Part shown: positions 21,925-32,699 of the stretch, one piece after another | How the letters are laid out: the number at the start of each line of letters is the position of its first letter | Position numbering within the stretch: position 1 is the first letter of the stretch | DNA from: Lentinula raphanica | Taxonomy: Eukaryota; Basidiomycota; Agaricomycetes; Agaricales; Omphalotaceae | Length of the DNA stretch: 64,000 bases | Direction: 5' to 3' | Assembly: GCA_027919835.1 (NCBI GenBank) | Contig: JANVFP010000036.1 | Span: 186,001-250,000 of the forward strand | The notes under the pieces: model-generated | The model's database searches: none | Told to the model about the DNA's origin: nothing | Seen by the model: the letters and a program-made list of their open reading frames with translations, nothing else | Made by a program: the position numbers and the translations under genes

Positions 21925-24900
21925 TTACACATTCCCTCCGTCCCAGCTCGCCCTCTTCCTCTTGTTCGTCTCACTTTTCTCACTACTATTGTCACGTTTC
22001 AACATCAAATCCTGCGGGCAAACGCTTGAGCTCAAGCTCAACACACTCGCCGTGCTCTGTCCTCTCTGATGACGGCCAGCCAATGTCTGTGAGGGTTGGG
22101 AATTCGCATGTGAACGAGAAAGGGACTGAGATCTCATTGGAGGAGGTGGAGGATGGGTCTGAGCTGGTGTAGGTGGCACACCGTCACCGACTTTGGTGTT
22201 AGTGACATTGCCTTCGCTTCTAACAGCATCAGACATCAGACTTCTCCCAGCAGATGTGAACGTAGTGGCTGCTGTACTTGGCACCGAGCGAGTGCTTTGT
22301 GCGAGGTCCAATGCTTGTCGGGACGACCCATTCTCTGAAGCATCTATGACTGGAAGCGCCAATCCTCCTCCACCCACGCCTATACCGTTACTCTGATTTC
22401 CACCATAGTAATGTAGATCCAAGAACGGAAGGTTGTACAGGTTCTCACCTTGTGCTGCCAGGAACAAGGATGCGAACGTCGGTGGATTGGGTAGAGGGAT
22501 CTGAGCAGCAGCGGCAGGAGTCGACTGACTATCTTCTGCAGAGACCGGTGGCGTCTGCTGCGGCTGCTGTGAAACCAAGGGAGGCGATTGGGCCATCGAG
22601 TTCACACCAGAAGTCGAGTCCATTCGATAGTTCGAGGACGTTGACGACTGCCCGATCATGTCAGGCTGAGAGTTAGCATGAGGGACTGGAGGCAACTCAG
22701 ATCTCTCAAACCCGACTCGGTCGACAGGTGGAACTGAGAGTGACCTTCCATGAGCAGATGTCGAGGCATACTGACCTCCAACTCCTGCGCTTTTCCTTGC
22801 GGACTTTCTCAAGCCTCTCAAAGGCTTTCGTCGTGTGAGGGGTGTTGCAGGTGGAGTAAGGTGTTCCTCCTCGTCGTCCGAAGGGGTGTCGTTGTTGCTT
22901 TCAGGCTCGTCGTCTGTGTCGCGCATGTTCAGATCCACCAGGTCCTCAAAAGCTAGTGGCCTAAGCAATCGAGACTCAGACATAACTGATTGCGACCGCG
23001 GCTGAAGGTTTCGTCGACGAATTGTACCATCAGCAACCTGCCTTTGCTGCGACTGTTGTCGCTGCTGTTGTACCCCTGATGGTGGTGAAGATGATAAATC
23101 CATGATACCAACTTCCAAATCCGGCGAGGACTCAGACATGACGGAATCCTCCAGTGTGATTCCTGTGAGCTCAATCTCGTCTATACCTGGCAAAGACAAC
23201 GCGGCGGTATGTGTATGGAGTTGTAAGGGATGGATGCCTGAGCTTTGAGAAATTTCCGGCATAGTCATACCCGAAAGTCCCAATCCAAGACCGCCTTGGT
23301 GCGCGAATGGCTGCACAGGCTGGTGTGTCCTCGCGCTGAAGATCAAATCACCTGCATAGTCCGAGTGATGAGTGAACCCTCTTCCACCGGGAGCGCCTAT
23401 TCCCATCCCTCCGTCCATGCTCATGCTGCTACTCATCGCACCTCCTACACCTGCAGAGGTCCACTCGTCTGAGAATGCTGATCGGGAGTCATAGTCATCC
23501 CCGATACCAATTTCGGAAGAGAAAGAGAGGTTTTCGTAGGGAGTGTACGAGGAGCTGGTGTGTGAGTGGGAGAAAGAGTGGTACGGGTTGGAGGTATTTG
23601 GAGGGACGAGATCATATCGGTCGAGCACACCATGCCCATTGTTCTCGCTCGGGTCATTCAAACTCGAGAACGTAAGGCTATGGAAGCCATTGGTCATTGG
23701 CTGCAGCAAATCAGAGTTGAGGGAATTGAGAGTCTGCAGTGAGAACGACGGCGGGGAACTGAATGTAGAGAAAGGTGATGACGGTGACAAGTTCCCTCCG
23801 CCGCCTTCCGTGAAGGAGGACGAGGAGGCGATGTCACCACTGGTAACATTGTCAGTACCACTGTCCAGTCGAGGATTAGGTGAGAACCAGTCCTGTGTTC
23901 CCCATGCTGACTTTCCAATCATCGTCATCCCATTACCACTACCATTTCCGTTACCGTTGTTAGCGCTACTGTTGCTATTCTGGGGCACAGCAAAGTTATT
24001 ATAATTATACTCCCCAAGGGAAGTGTCCATCATATCAGTCACCTCAATCTCATCATCCGTCGCCGTGGCCGAGGATGTGACAGGGGACGAGGTAAAGGAA
24101 GAGAACGACGAGAGAGGTTTGTGACCCCAACCAAGAGGATTGGAAGAAGAGCTGACCGATCGCATCACACGCGTGGGTTTCACCGCGTCCTCGTCGTCTT
24201 CACCTCCAGAACTCATCTCGTCCTCAGACGGAGCGTTACTCTGAGGGACGCTCTTCGTCCCACCACGAAAGATGCCTTGGGAGGTATTTCGCCGGCGACG
24301 ACGAGTCTGCATCCGAACGGGACCGGTCGTCGACATGGCCAACTGGTCATCAGTCGCTGCACGGATCGGCTTCTTTGGTGAAGTAGCCGGTGTGCTAGGA
24401 CCTGATGTGAACACTGGAGTAGAAGCTGCGGTTGCCGCTGTGCTACTATTAGCAGCCAATACCGTCTTCTTCTTCACCGCCGTACGAGGCTTGTAACCAG
24501 CAGCTTGGTAAAGCTCTGGAAACGCATTTCTGAACCGATCTCGTAAATCTGTTGAACGTCGGTTCTGCTCTTGGAATACTGGATCTTTGACTATCGTTGC
24601 CCATATGGTGCCGTGTTTCTCGTAGCCAGCTTTCAGAGCCCGGTCTTCTTCCTCAGTGAATGGCCGGCGTTTCTTGGAACGCGTCTTTTCGAAGAGGGAA
24701 GAGCCGTCTGGGAGGGTTGATCGTATTTTGGTAGACAAATGGGTACGGGCATTGGGGTAATGTTGCTTGTAGGCATCTGGGAAGTAGGTACGGAAGCTGT
24801 AAAGGATATAAATTAAATGCAGAGTGCGGTAGAGATCGAGCATACCGGTCTTTCAAGTCTACAGGAGATCTGTTATCAAATTTGAGAGTAGGATCGCTAA

Positions 24901-25335
24901 GGATAGTCTTCCAATTTCCGACTCCATGCTAAGGAAAGCAACTGTCAATCAATGATGTTCCGGATTGAGGAGGACTGCGGGCACCTTATTACAGCCATCA
25001 ACAAGCATTTGTGTCTCTTCTGGAGTCCATTTCTTTCTGAGTTTCCTTTCGTGTAGTTCTTCTTCTCCGTCAACAGTGATCTTCCGCAACTTGCCCTTCT
25101 TTTCCTCGAGCACAGTGTCGTCACGGAACGTCCACGCGCTGGAAGGTACTAATTTCGGAGAAGACGTCGTGGCAAGAGATACACGTCTTTGCTTTGAAGA
25201 GCTGGCAGTGGTGACGGTGGAAGATGCGGGTAACAATGGTGCTTTGAAGGAGAATGTTTCGACTGAGGGCGCTTGGAGTTTGGGTAACGGAGACAATGTC
25301 GGGCTCTGACTTAGAGTGAGCGTCGCGGACGCCAT
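21925..25335 (-). CDS. Double-Myb telobox protein (Tay1/Teb1-like telomere-repeat or promoter binding factor)
   Basis: Three exons, about 1,100 residues. ATG at 25335 (MASATLTLSQSP). Two Myb/SANT domains lie in the first quarter. The first starts KKWTPEETQMLVDGC, continues across an intron into HGVGNWKTIL and ends SPVDLKDRFRTYFP. The second starts RRPFTEEEDRALKAGYEKHG and ends STDLRDRFRNAFPEL. VDLKDRFRT and TDLRDRFRN are telobox motifs (V/T-D-x-K/R-D-x-x-R), known from TTAGGG-repeat-binding proteins such as TRF1/2, Yarrowia and Ustilago Tay1, and fission yeast Teb1. Introns fall at about 24929-24984 and 24797-24845. The remaining ~850 residues are low-complexity, rich in Ser, Pro, Gly, Asn and Gln with acidic patches, and look disordered. 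It could bind double-stranded telomeres or act as a transcription factor on interstitial repeats. Confidence 0.82.
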
Positions 25336-26238
25336 CGTAGCTGTTGACCTTGAATTTCGTCAAAGTCTGACTAAAGACTTGATAATCACTGGGTCGACGG
25401 GTTCTCCGTTTACAAAATCCGTGAAGCTAGGACAACTTTGATAAGGAATTGCCTAAAAGGACTATTGGTAGAGCTGCTGAGCAAGATGAAGGGACTGGGT
25501 GAAGGGCAAGAAGTGTAAAAATGACTGAGGAAACGTTGTTCTCTCCTCCCCGCCGTGGGCCAAGTTGGTAGTTGCCGAAAGAGGTATTATGGCTATCAGC
25601 AAAACGTCCCACACTCGATCATTCATGATATTTCATTGATTTTCCAAGTATATTCTATGAACTGTACAGTCTACAGCTATGCGGAGATACAAGTGGCCTC
25701 GCGGACATGAGGAGTGTCCAAAACGTCCTCGTGTATGCAACGCGGTATGCTTCGTGGTCAAGCCTGCTGCCTCAGGTAATGGAAAACCCAGCAAGGGAAA
25801 GATTTACCGACGTTGAAAGCGCCACTCAAGGGTGACTTGTGTTGGAAAAATGGCTGTACTCGTCATGTCAAAGCGACAGGATTCCTGCTCTCGAGCTCGA
25901 GGTTCGTGTTCAATCAGATTCAGCGTTGCCAGATGAATGTTATGTGGCCTACAGGTTACCTTCCTTTACGAGTTAGTAGGTAGTATCTCATGACTATGAT
26001 AGTATGAAAGCGGGAAGCTTTTCACAAAGAAATTTAAAGTGAATCAGGATGAGAAGACTGAGCTTGGAAGCAATTTGGAGTTGGAAGTCCGCAGAGAACA
26101 GAAGTTTAGCGCCCTCAATCAAGTCGTTTAGCGCCTCGGCTCATTGTTTGGACATATTTACGTGCCCTCAGTGACGCGTCGCGGTATTCAAAATTATCAT
26201 CAATCTCTCCCATTTACACCCATCTACCCTCGCTCAAA
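25336..26238. promoter_or_regulatory. Divergent promoter region between the telobox gene and RPN9
   Basis: About 900 bp between two divergently transcribed start codons with no convincing open frame. Any shared control elements must lie here, but no specific known motif stands out. Confidence 0.5.
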
Positions 26239-27981
26239 ATGACCACATCCTCAATGGCCGTTGACCTAAATCCGTCAGCTCCGAAGCTTGTCCTCGATGA
26301 ATTCATCGGAACAGCACTGTCATCCACACCCTCGGAACTCCATCCCTTCTTTGAATCATTCAGAACTCTGCATACGCGAAAGTGAGCTTTCATCTGCTTC
26401 GATGCATGTACTATCGATGCTGACTGCTGAATGACCTTTGACTCTAGATTATGGCACCAGCTTACTCTCAAGCTATTCGAATTCGTCGACCACCCATCGT
26501 CTAAACCGTTTCGAGTAGATGTGTTCGAGCGATTCGTTACTGATTTCGAATCAAAGATGAACCAGCTTCGGTTAGTTGAGCTTGGTGTGAAGGTATCGAA
26601 GGAAATCGATAGTAAGCTCTCATTTCAGGATAACCATGATGACATGATTCTCACTAGCATCCAATCTCAGACCCTCAAACTCATCTAACATTCCTCACTT
26701 CTCTCCTCACTCGAATCAACAAAGACACTGCACCGGATGCATATATTCTTCTCTATGCGAACATTGCGCACGCAAAACTGCTTTATGGAGACCTCGAGGG
26801 AACGAAAGCTGATATGGACGAAGCCTGGAAGATTCTTGACAGTGTAGAGAGTGTTGAGAATACTGTGAATGCAGCGTATTACGGTGTCGCTGCTGATTAT
26901 TACAAGGTAACACTTTCTATTGTGCTGTTTGAACGTCGAATGATGGTTAACCATGGTGATAATTGAATTATAAAGGCCAAAGCCGAGTACGCACCCTACT
27001 ACCGCAATTCTCTTCTCTACCTCGCATGTGTGGATCCAGCGACGGATATGACAGCCGAGGAGAGGTTGGGACGCGCGCATGATTTGAGTATCTCCGCATT
27101 ATTGGGTGATACGATCTATAACTTTGGAGAACTGGTACGTTTTTACCTAGTGTTCACCTTCATGACTTCTCTCAATTCGTATACTAATTTCTACTCTATC
27201 TCAACCCTCAGCTGATGCACCCTATTCTCGACGCTTTGGATGGGACACCATATGAGTGGATCAAGAAACTCCTCTTCACGTTCAACGAGGGAAGTATTGG
27301 GAAGTTCGAAGCGCTGGCACCGTTGCTTCCTCAAGAGGTATGTTTTTAGTTTTGTTATGCATGATACTCCTCTTCCTCCGATATTCACGATGGACCTTCT
27401 ACCCACTTTCATTTTTGTGGCTCTCCAATTTTCAGTAGCCCAGAGTCTTGAACAGTGTTGCTGACTTTGTTTTTCTGTCTGTCTGCCTCCTCTCCTCTGT
27501 ACTAAAAAAATCGGTAGCCGATCCTCCAAGAAAACTACCCATTCCTTCGTCAAAAAATCTGTCTCATGGCCCTGATTGAATCGGTGTTCAAAAGAAGCGC
27601 GGATAACCGAACGATGAGCTTTTCGACTATTGCGGAGGAGACGAGATTGCCGATAGACGAGGTAGAGCATCTGGTTATGAAGGCTTTGAGGTGAGTGTTT
27701 CGTTTGCTCTTGCACGCTACACCCCTTCCACCTCCTCTCTTCGAAATTCCTTGTGTACATACGCTAGCAGAAACTGACCAGACCATTTTCCCTCTGGCAG
27801 TCTCAAACTCATTCGTGGATCAATGGACCAAGTCGATCAGAAAGCTCAGATTACCTGGGTTCAGCCTCGGGTGCTGTCCCGACAGCAGATTGGTGGGCTA
27901 GCAAAGAGGCTGGACAGTTGGGTGAACAAGTTGAACCTGGTCGAGAAGAGAATTGCCCCAGAGATGTTGGCTACTGCGTAA
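26239..27981 (+). CDS. RPN9: 26S proteasome regulatory particle lid subunit Rpn9 (PSMD13)
   Basis: About 385 residues in about eight exons. ATG at 26239 (MTTSSMAVDLNPSAPKL). Recognisable family blocks are LWHQLTLKLFEFVDHP, YILLYANIAHAKLLYGDLE, NAAYYGVAADYYKAKAEYAP, YRNSLLYLACVD, DLSISALLGDTIYNFGELL, HPILDALDGTPYEWIKKLL, and the C-terminal PCI domain with MSFSTIAEETRLPIDEVEHL and LIRGSMDQVDQKAQITWVQP. The end is RLDSWVNKLNLVEKRI. The subunit is a scaffold of the lid, near Rpn5 and Rpn10. Length and block order match the family. The start lies just downstream of a CT-rich leader. No defects seen. Confidence 0.9.
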
Positions 27982-28077
27982 TGCGGGGGATACTACTCAA
28001 TTAGTACCATGATAACTTGTACAAATCACAACCAGGTCTATGTGAAGTTTTCGATTGCGAAGAGAGCAAAAAAAAAT

Positions 28078-28171
28078 GGGGCGAATCCGGATTCGAACCG
28101 AAGACCCCCTGCAAAGGATTCTGCTCTCTCAAGCACCCAAAGCAGGTATCATACCTCTAGACCATACGCCC
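28078..28171 (-). tRNA. tRNA-Pro (anticodon UGG) with a 22-nt intron
   Basis: Read on the minus strand: acceptor GGGCGTA pairing with TTCGCCC, D-arm GTCTAGAGGTATGAT, anticodon stem CCTGC/GCAGG with loop TTTGGG-T, and T-arm TTCGGTTCGAATCCGGA. Anticodon TGG is followed by one G and then a 22-nt intron (28114-28135), at the canonical position after nucleotide 37. One T-T mismatch at acceptor pair 6-67 is the same as in yeast tRNA-Pro(UGG). Mature length is 72 nt. A and B boxes are intact. It lies between RPN9 and the Mpv17 gene, antisense to both. A 6-A run precedes the T-rich minus-strand 3' flank that would end Pol III transcription. Confidence 0.93.
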
Positions 28172-28397
28172 ACGTATAAAATTCATTTATTTGTCCCATA
28201 TTGGCAACGATACGGAACTCGGGCCTGTCACCGAATTCATCGCGCACGGACCAGCTTGGAGCGGTTGGAGCAAGCTTAACGTTAGTTCAAATTCTTGAAC
28301 TCGTCCACGTCCGTCCGTCGCCCTCTCGACGTGTTCTTTCGTGTTCTCCAGCTCTTTTTTCAGTCCAGATCATACTAGAAAAGCTCTTCCGTGTAAA

Positions 28398-29548
28398 ATG
28401 GCCTCCGTACTTCGAATGTACAAGTGCGTATGATAATCAACACTTCTCCAGTGATCAAGCTCAAGCTCAATTTTGACTTTTTTCTTTCTTTAAAAACAGT
28501 GTCGCGTTGCAACGCAAACCGATGTTCACTCAATGCTGCACGGCTGCGTTTTTGTTTGGTGCCGGTGATATCATCGCTCAGCAAGGTGTTGAAGGGAAAG
28601 GAAAGAACCACGATGTGAGTTGCAATGATTAGAGACGTTGTAGCTGAGGATTCTTCTCATCTTCTCGTTTAATTTCTGGTTTCTGGTTGAGATATGCGTC
28701 TGAGATCTTTTTGCATCGTTTGGCGGCTTACTCCTGATGCTTCTAGTTTGCACGAACCGCGAGGTTGACGTTTTACGGCGGTGGGTACTACTGTCTCCTG
28801 GTTCTTCCTCGACTCGGAGTCCTTGTGTGTATTTGGGTTTTCATGATGGTCTTCACCTTCCAGGCTGTCTTTTTGGACCGATTATGACAAAGTGGTACCA
28901 ATGGTTGAACACCATCAAGTTCTCCTCTCCTACCAGGGCAGTCGTCTACCGGGTACGTGCTTACACCACTGAGCTCTTGTTCAGGCAACATTTTCACTCA
29001 TACTCTCGAACGTTCCAGGTGTTCCTTGATCAAGCCGTACTCACACCAGGTCAGTCTTATCGTCGAATCCCAATCAGTCACTATAAACTGACTATCTCCT
29101 ACATAGCGGCGGTGGGATTTTTCTTCGGATCTATGAGTATTCTGGAGGGTAAACCTAAGGAGGCTATTCCGAGGATCCAAGCTGTGTGTTCAAACCATCC
29201 ATAATGCGCTCTCGACCTGATGAATAGCTTCTTCCTCGATGACAGGCCTATGTTCCGACTATCATTCGTAACTGGGGCGTCTTCGTCCCCACTCAGATTA
29301 TCAATTTCGCGATCATACCACACCACTTGCGATTTGTTGTTGTCAGTGTGGTCAGCTTGTTCTGGAGTGAGTACATGTTGAACCGACTCTTCACCATGTT
29401 ATCCGAATCTGAACATTGTTGCCTTCTTTTAGACACGTACCTCAGTGTGGCCAATGCTCGTCAAATGAAAGCTTCCCAGCTACTAGAAAGTCCAGGGTCC
29501 AAGAGCGTAGCTGAGTTTGAGGCAGAGGCTATGAAAAAGAGCGCCTGA
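28398..29548 (+). CDS. Mpv17/PMP22 family membrane protein (Sym1-like)
   Basis: Seven or more small exons. ATG at 28398 (MASVLRMY). After splicing the order is VALQRKPMFTQCCTAAFLFG, AGDIIAQQGVEGK, FARTARLTFYGG, GPIMTKWYQWLN, VFLDQAVLTP, AAVGFFFGSMSILEGKPKEA, AYVPTIIRNWGVFVPTQIIN, PHHLRFVVVSVVSLFWNTYL. The W-x-x-W-P-x-x-Q type block (NWGVFVPTQIINF) and FLDQ are signatures of the Mpv17/PMP22/Sym1 family, four-helix proteins of the inner mitochondrial or peroxisomal membrane. Mpv17/Sym1 act in stress tolerance and metabolite transport. Membrane choice cannot be told from sequence. A C-terminal hydrophilic tail after LFWNTYLSVAN is rich in Ala, Glu and Lys. The frames join without lesions. Confidence 0.87.
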
Positions 29549-30664
29549 ACTCCTGTCCCTTTTCCCAACAAAACCCAGTATGAATGATCTTCATGCTAAA
29601 AAAAGAACGCTGTTTGTCGCTCCCTGTCTTTCATTAATTCTATATGCTGACGGAATCCGCTCAAGAACAGCGATTAGGTTCATATCTATTGCTCTCATCT
29701 TCGCAGCTAGATTACAATTAGGACGCTACCTTATCCTTCATCTATAGAACACTCTTTATCTCCATGCGCATCCCAGCGATTGCCAAAGTCCCCCCGCGGA
29801 AATTACTAGGCCAACGACCTGCATGAACTCAACAGAAACCTTTCAAACAATCTTCAGGTTCAAAGTCTGTCCTTGTTTGATAGATCGCTCTAGAAAGGTG
29901 ACAAGTGCGGAGTAGTGTCGGTTCCGATATATCCTTGCTTGGGATCGTCTGGCGAGGAACAGGCCGAGAGACTCAAGTCAAAATGCAACGCAACGAAGTC
30001 TACTGTCTTATCGATGGGCCCCCGCCTTATCTTCCTTCTCAGACTGCTCGTCAACGAGATGTTGTGGAGGATCTGGAACGCTCTTGAGATGAAAGACGTT
30101 CTTGAGATGAAAGACGTTTTCATGGATTCAGGAATGGATCTTCCAAGTTCCTTTCTTGAGCTGCATAGTCACTGTTACTAAGGCCACCTTGGCCCGATCC
30201 CACTTAGTGCCACCTCAAATAGTCAACGCCGCCGACAAGGCGGCAAGGCGGAAGGGGTTACTCGCACGTTCATACCCTCTCCTGTGGCGACCGGCCTGAA
30301 GTTTGAAGCAAACATAGGGGGTGATTGAGGCTAAGAACCAAGATGAGTTAGTTTTTCTTGCCATGAGTCTACAGCGATACAGCTTCAAAGGAGGGATCCA
30401 TCAGAGATATGTATAGATAACTCAACAAGCTGTTATCGACCTTCGTTTGAGAAACGTCGTCAGGGCTTCCAATTACGTTCCGAGATCTTTTTCTCTTCCC
30501 AACTCGACTCTGTTGCAACTTCCATCGTCCAGTCATCTTGACATGTGGCCCGTGGGGCCTACAGTCGAGACAGTTGGGTTGGTTCAAGTTGGGATTCTCA
30601 GACCACCCTCCACGGACATGATGGAGAAGACAAGTACTAACAGGACGGTGGCGTTTTTGGGATG
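29549..30664. other. Intergenic region with a short tandem duplication
   Basis: No supported gene. An 18-bp unit (CTTGAGATGAAAGACGTT) is repeated twice in direct tandem at 30083-30118. The stretch 30210-30260 is rich in GGCGG/GGCAAGG. The last part is promoter of the AA9 gene. Confidence 0.5.
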
Positions 30665-30672
30665 TATAAATA
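30665..30672 (+). promoter_or_regulatory. TATA box of the AA9 gene
   Basis: TATAAATA lies 122 bp upstream of the AA9 ATG and is followed by a long CT-rich tract (about 30715-30770), as in strongly expressed fungal genes. Assigned by position and sequence only. Confidence 0.6.
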
Positions 30673-30793
30673 GTACTTGGTCGATCGATGTATGTTCTTC
30701 AATCTGCCGGTGCTCATTCCCTCTCTCTCATCTTCTCTCTTTAAAATCCCTCTCCCTCTCCTTCGATACTACTATCCCTTACTCAATCTCAAA

Positions 30794-32217
30794 ATGGTCA
30801 CCTTCACAAAGATATCTAACCTCGGAGCCCTCCTGCTCCCAACACTCTTTGCTCTCCCTGGTGCCAATGCCCATGGTCAGATCAAAGGCGTCCTAGCGAA
30901 TGGCGTCTACAATAATGGTCCTAACGTATGTTCCTTTGCATATCTCCCATCCTGATTCCTGAGTCCTGACCGTATGCCTTCGACTATGAAGATCTACTGG
31001 GCTGCCGATCCCGTCAACGAGCAAACGGCTGTTAGGAAGATGTACCAAGCTGCGAGCCCGTCCTACGTTCTGCCTCAGGATTTCAACGATAATTCGTCAG
31101 TTCAAGACTGTTTTCTCTTGAGAGGATGACGAAAACTTACCATATCTGATGATTTCCTCTCTGTCTATAGCAAAATGGCTTGTGAAGGTGCCGCAGGTGC
31201 ACCGAAAACCATCGTCGCCTCTGCAGGGAGTGTTGTCAGAGTCGACTGGGTCGGAGCGACGGGTGAGCTTGATGGCAAGCCTGGAACCGGGAACGTTCCT
31301 GCAGGTCAAAATCCTTGGGTTCATGCGTAAGTCTCTCGATCCCTCTCTTATTCGCTCATCTACTTAACATCTACATAGCATGGGAACCGTGGCGTCCTAC
31401 ATAGCTGAATGCCCGAACGGCGACTGTGCGACGTACGATGCCTCTCAAGGATCCTGGGTAAAGCTCGCGATGTTCGGGATCGATAGGACAGAGACGATCT
31501 CGCCCGATCTTCGTGAAACGATGCAGAATAAGCCTGAGGAGTATTATCCCACACCCGGGACTAGTGGGCTATGGGGTATGGCTCGGTTTGGTGGGTTTAA
31601 GCTTCGTTTTCTACTTTCCTTGCCCGTGCTCATGAGTTTTGTCCCAATTCACGTCCTCAGTCCAAGCCGGTTCTTCCTGGACTGTGACTATACCAGAAGG
31701 CCTTGCTAATGGACATTATATTCTTCGTCAGGAGGTGCGGCACAAACCTCCTATGAATCTAAGAACAAGTGCTGATAGTTTGCGCTCGTAGCTGGGAGCC
31801 GTCCACAATCCCTGGAATGCACAGGATAATACTTCTGGTACTCAGCTGTACATAGGGTGTATTCAGATGGAGATCACCAATGGTGGAAACACAAAACTGC
31901 CACAGGGAACCAAGGCTGGCTCGTAAGTCATCCACTTGTCTTTTCCCGGAACACACACTCTAAATAGTCTTCCTCAACACGCTTCAAACTCTAGATTGTA
32001 TGCAACAAATGGCGCGTTTGCTAGATACGACGTCTATGAAGACAACGGAAGATCCTTCGTTGACCCTGGTCCAGCTCTCTGGCCGACATCTTACGCTAAG
32101 AGAGAAGAGCACTCGAATCACACTTCCGCTGAAATCTCGGCTAAATGTAGTGCAGGAGAGAAACAAGAGAAGAGGATGAGGAAGGTCAAGAGGTCGATCC
32201 AATACCCCGGTGCTTGA
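30794..32217 (+). CDS. AA9 lytic polysaccharide monooxygenase (GH61-type), secreted
   Basis: About seven exons. The signal peptide (ending PGANA) is followed directly by HGQIKGVL, so signal cleavage leaves an N-terminal His, the first ligand of the copper histidine brace. The second brace His is in PWVHAMGTVASYIAEC. Other AA9 blocks are CPNGDCATYD, WVKLAMFGID, WTVTIPEGLANGHYILRQE, AVHNPWN and TQLYIGCIQMEITN, whose Q-x-Y supplies the axial Tyr. The family cleaves cellulose or other beta-glucans oxidatively with lytic help from H2O2 or O2. Two oddities: one extra residue between the second His and the following Gly (HAMG, where HxGP is usual), and a basic C-terminal tail (KQEKRMRKVKRS) with no CBM1. 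Stop 32215-32217. Substrate unknown. Confidence 0.85.
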
Positions 32218-32699
32218 AGCAGTTTCGAAAGACTATCAATTTCTTTGAAGTTCAGCGACTTTTGACAGAAGTATAGAGCGCAGGCTGCTCTTACCGCTTG
32301 TATGCTGATAGATAAATAGAAGAACGAATATGTAAATATACATAGATACCATCCACGATTTTGTACTTTCAAGTTTCTTCGCGCACGGCGCCAATTCATT
32401 CATGAACAGAATAGGGGTTTGGGCGCTTAAATGCCCGAAATCGAAACTTCGGAAGAAACACGATTCTTTTGTTGTTCAGCATTCTCCAAGGGTGAAATGG
32501 GACTCTCATCAGACGCTTTCAGTACATAGCTGACTGGTGGCTGATAAAGTAAGTATGTTTCTAAGAAATCAATACTCTCTAGCGACTTTCATAATTCGGA
32601 CGCAAACCGTTATTCGCTTGGGCTGTCAATCCACGAGCTTCTTTTCTTCTTATAATTTGAGTGAAAATTCAAGCTGCCAGTAACGTCTTCACTTCTTTC
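32218..32699. other. Intergenic region, AA9 to transporter
   Basis: 3'UTR and promoter sequence only; nothing else recognised. Confidence 0.45.

Noticed and set aside
21925..24843. Start codon at 24843 (MLDLYRTLHLIYILY) for the telobox protein
   Set aside because: This stretch is the second intron; splicing gives VDLKDRFRTYFP and completes the first Myb domain.
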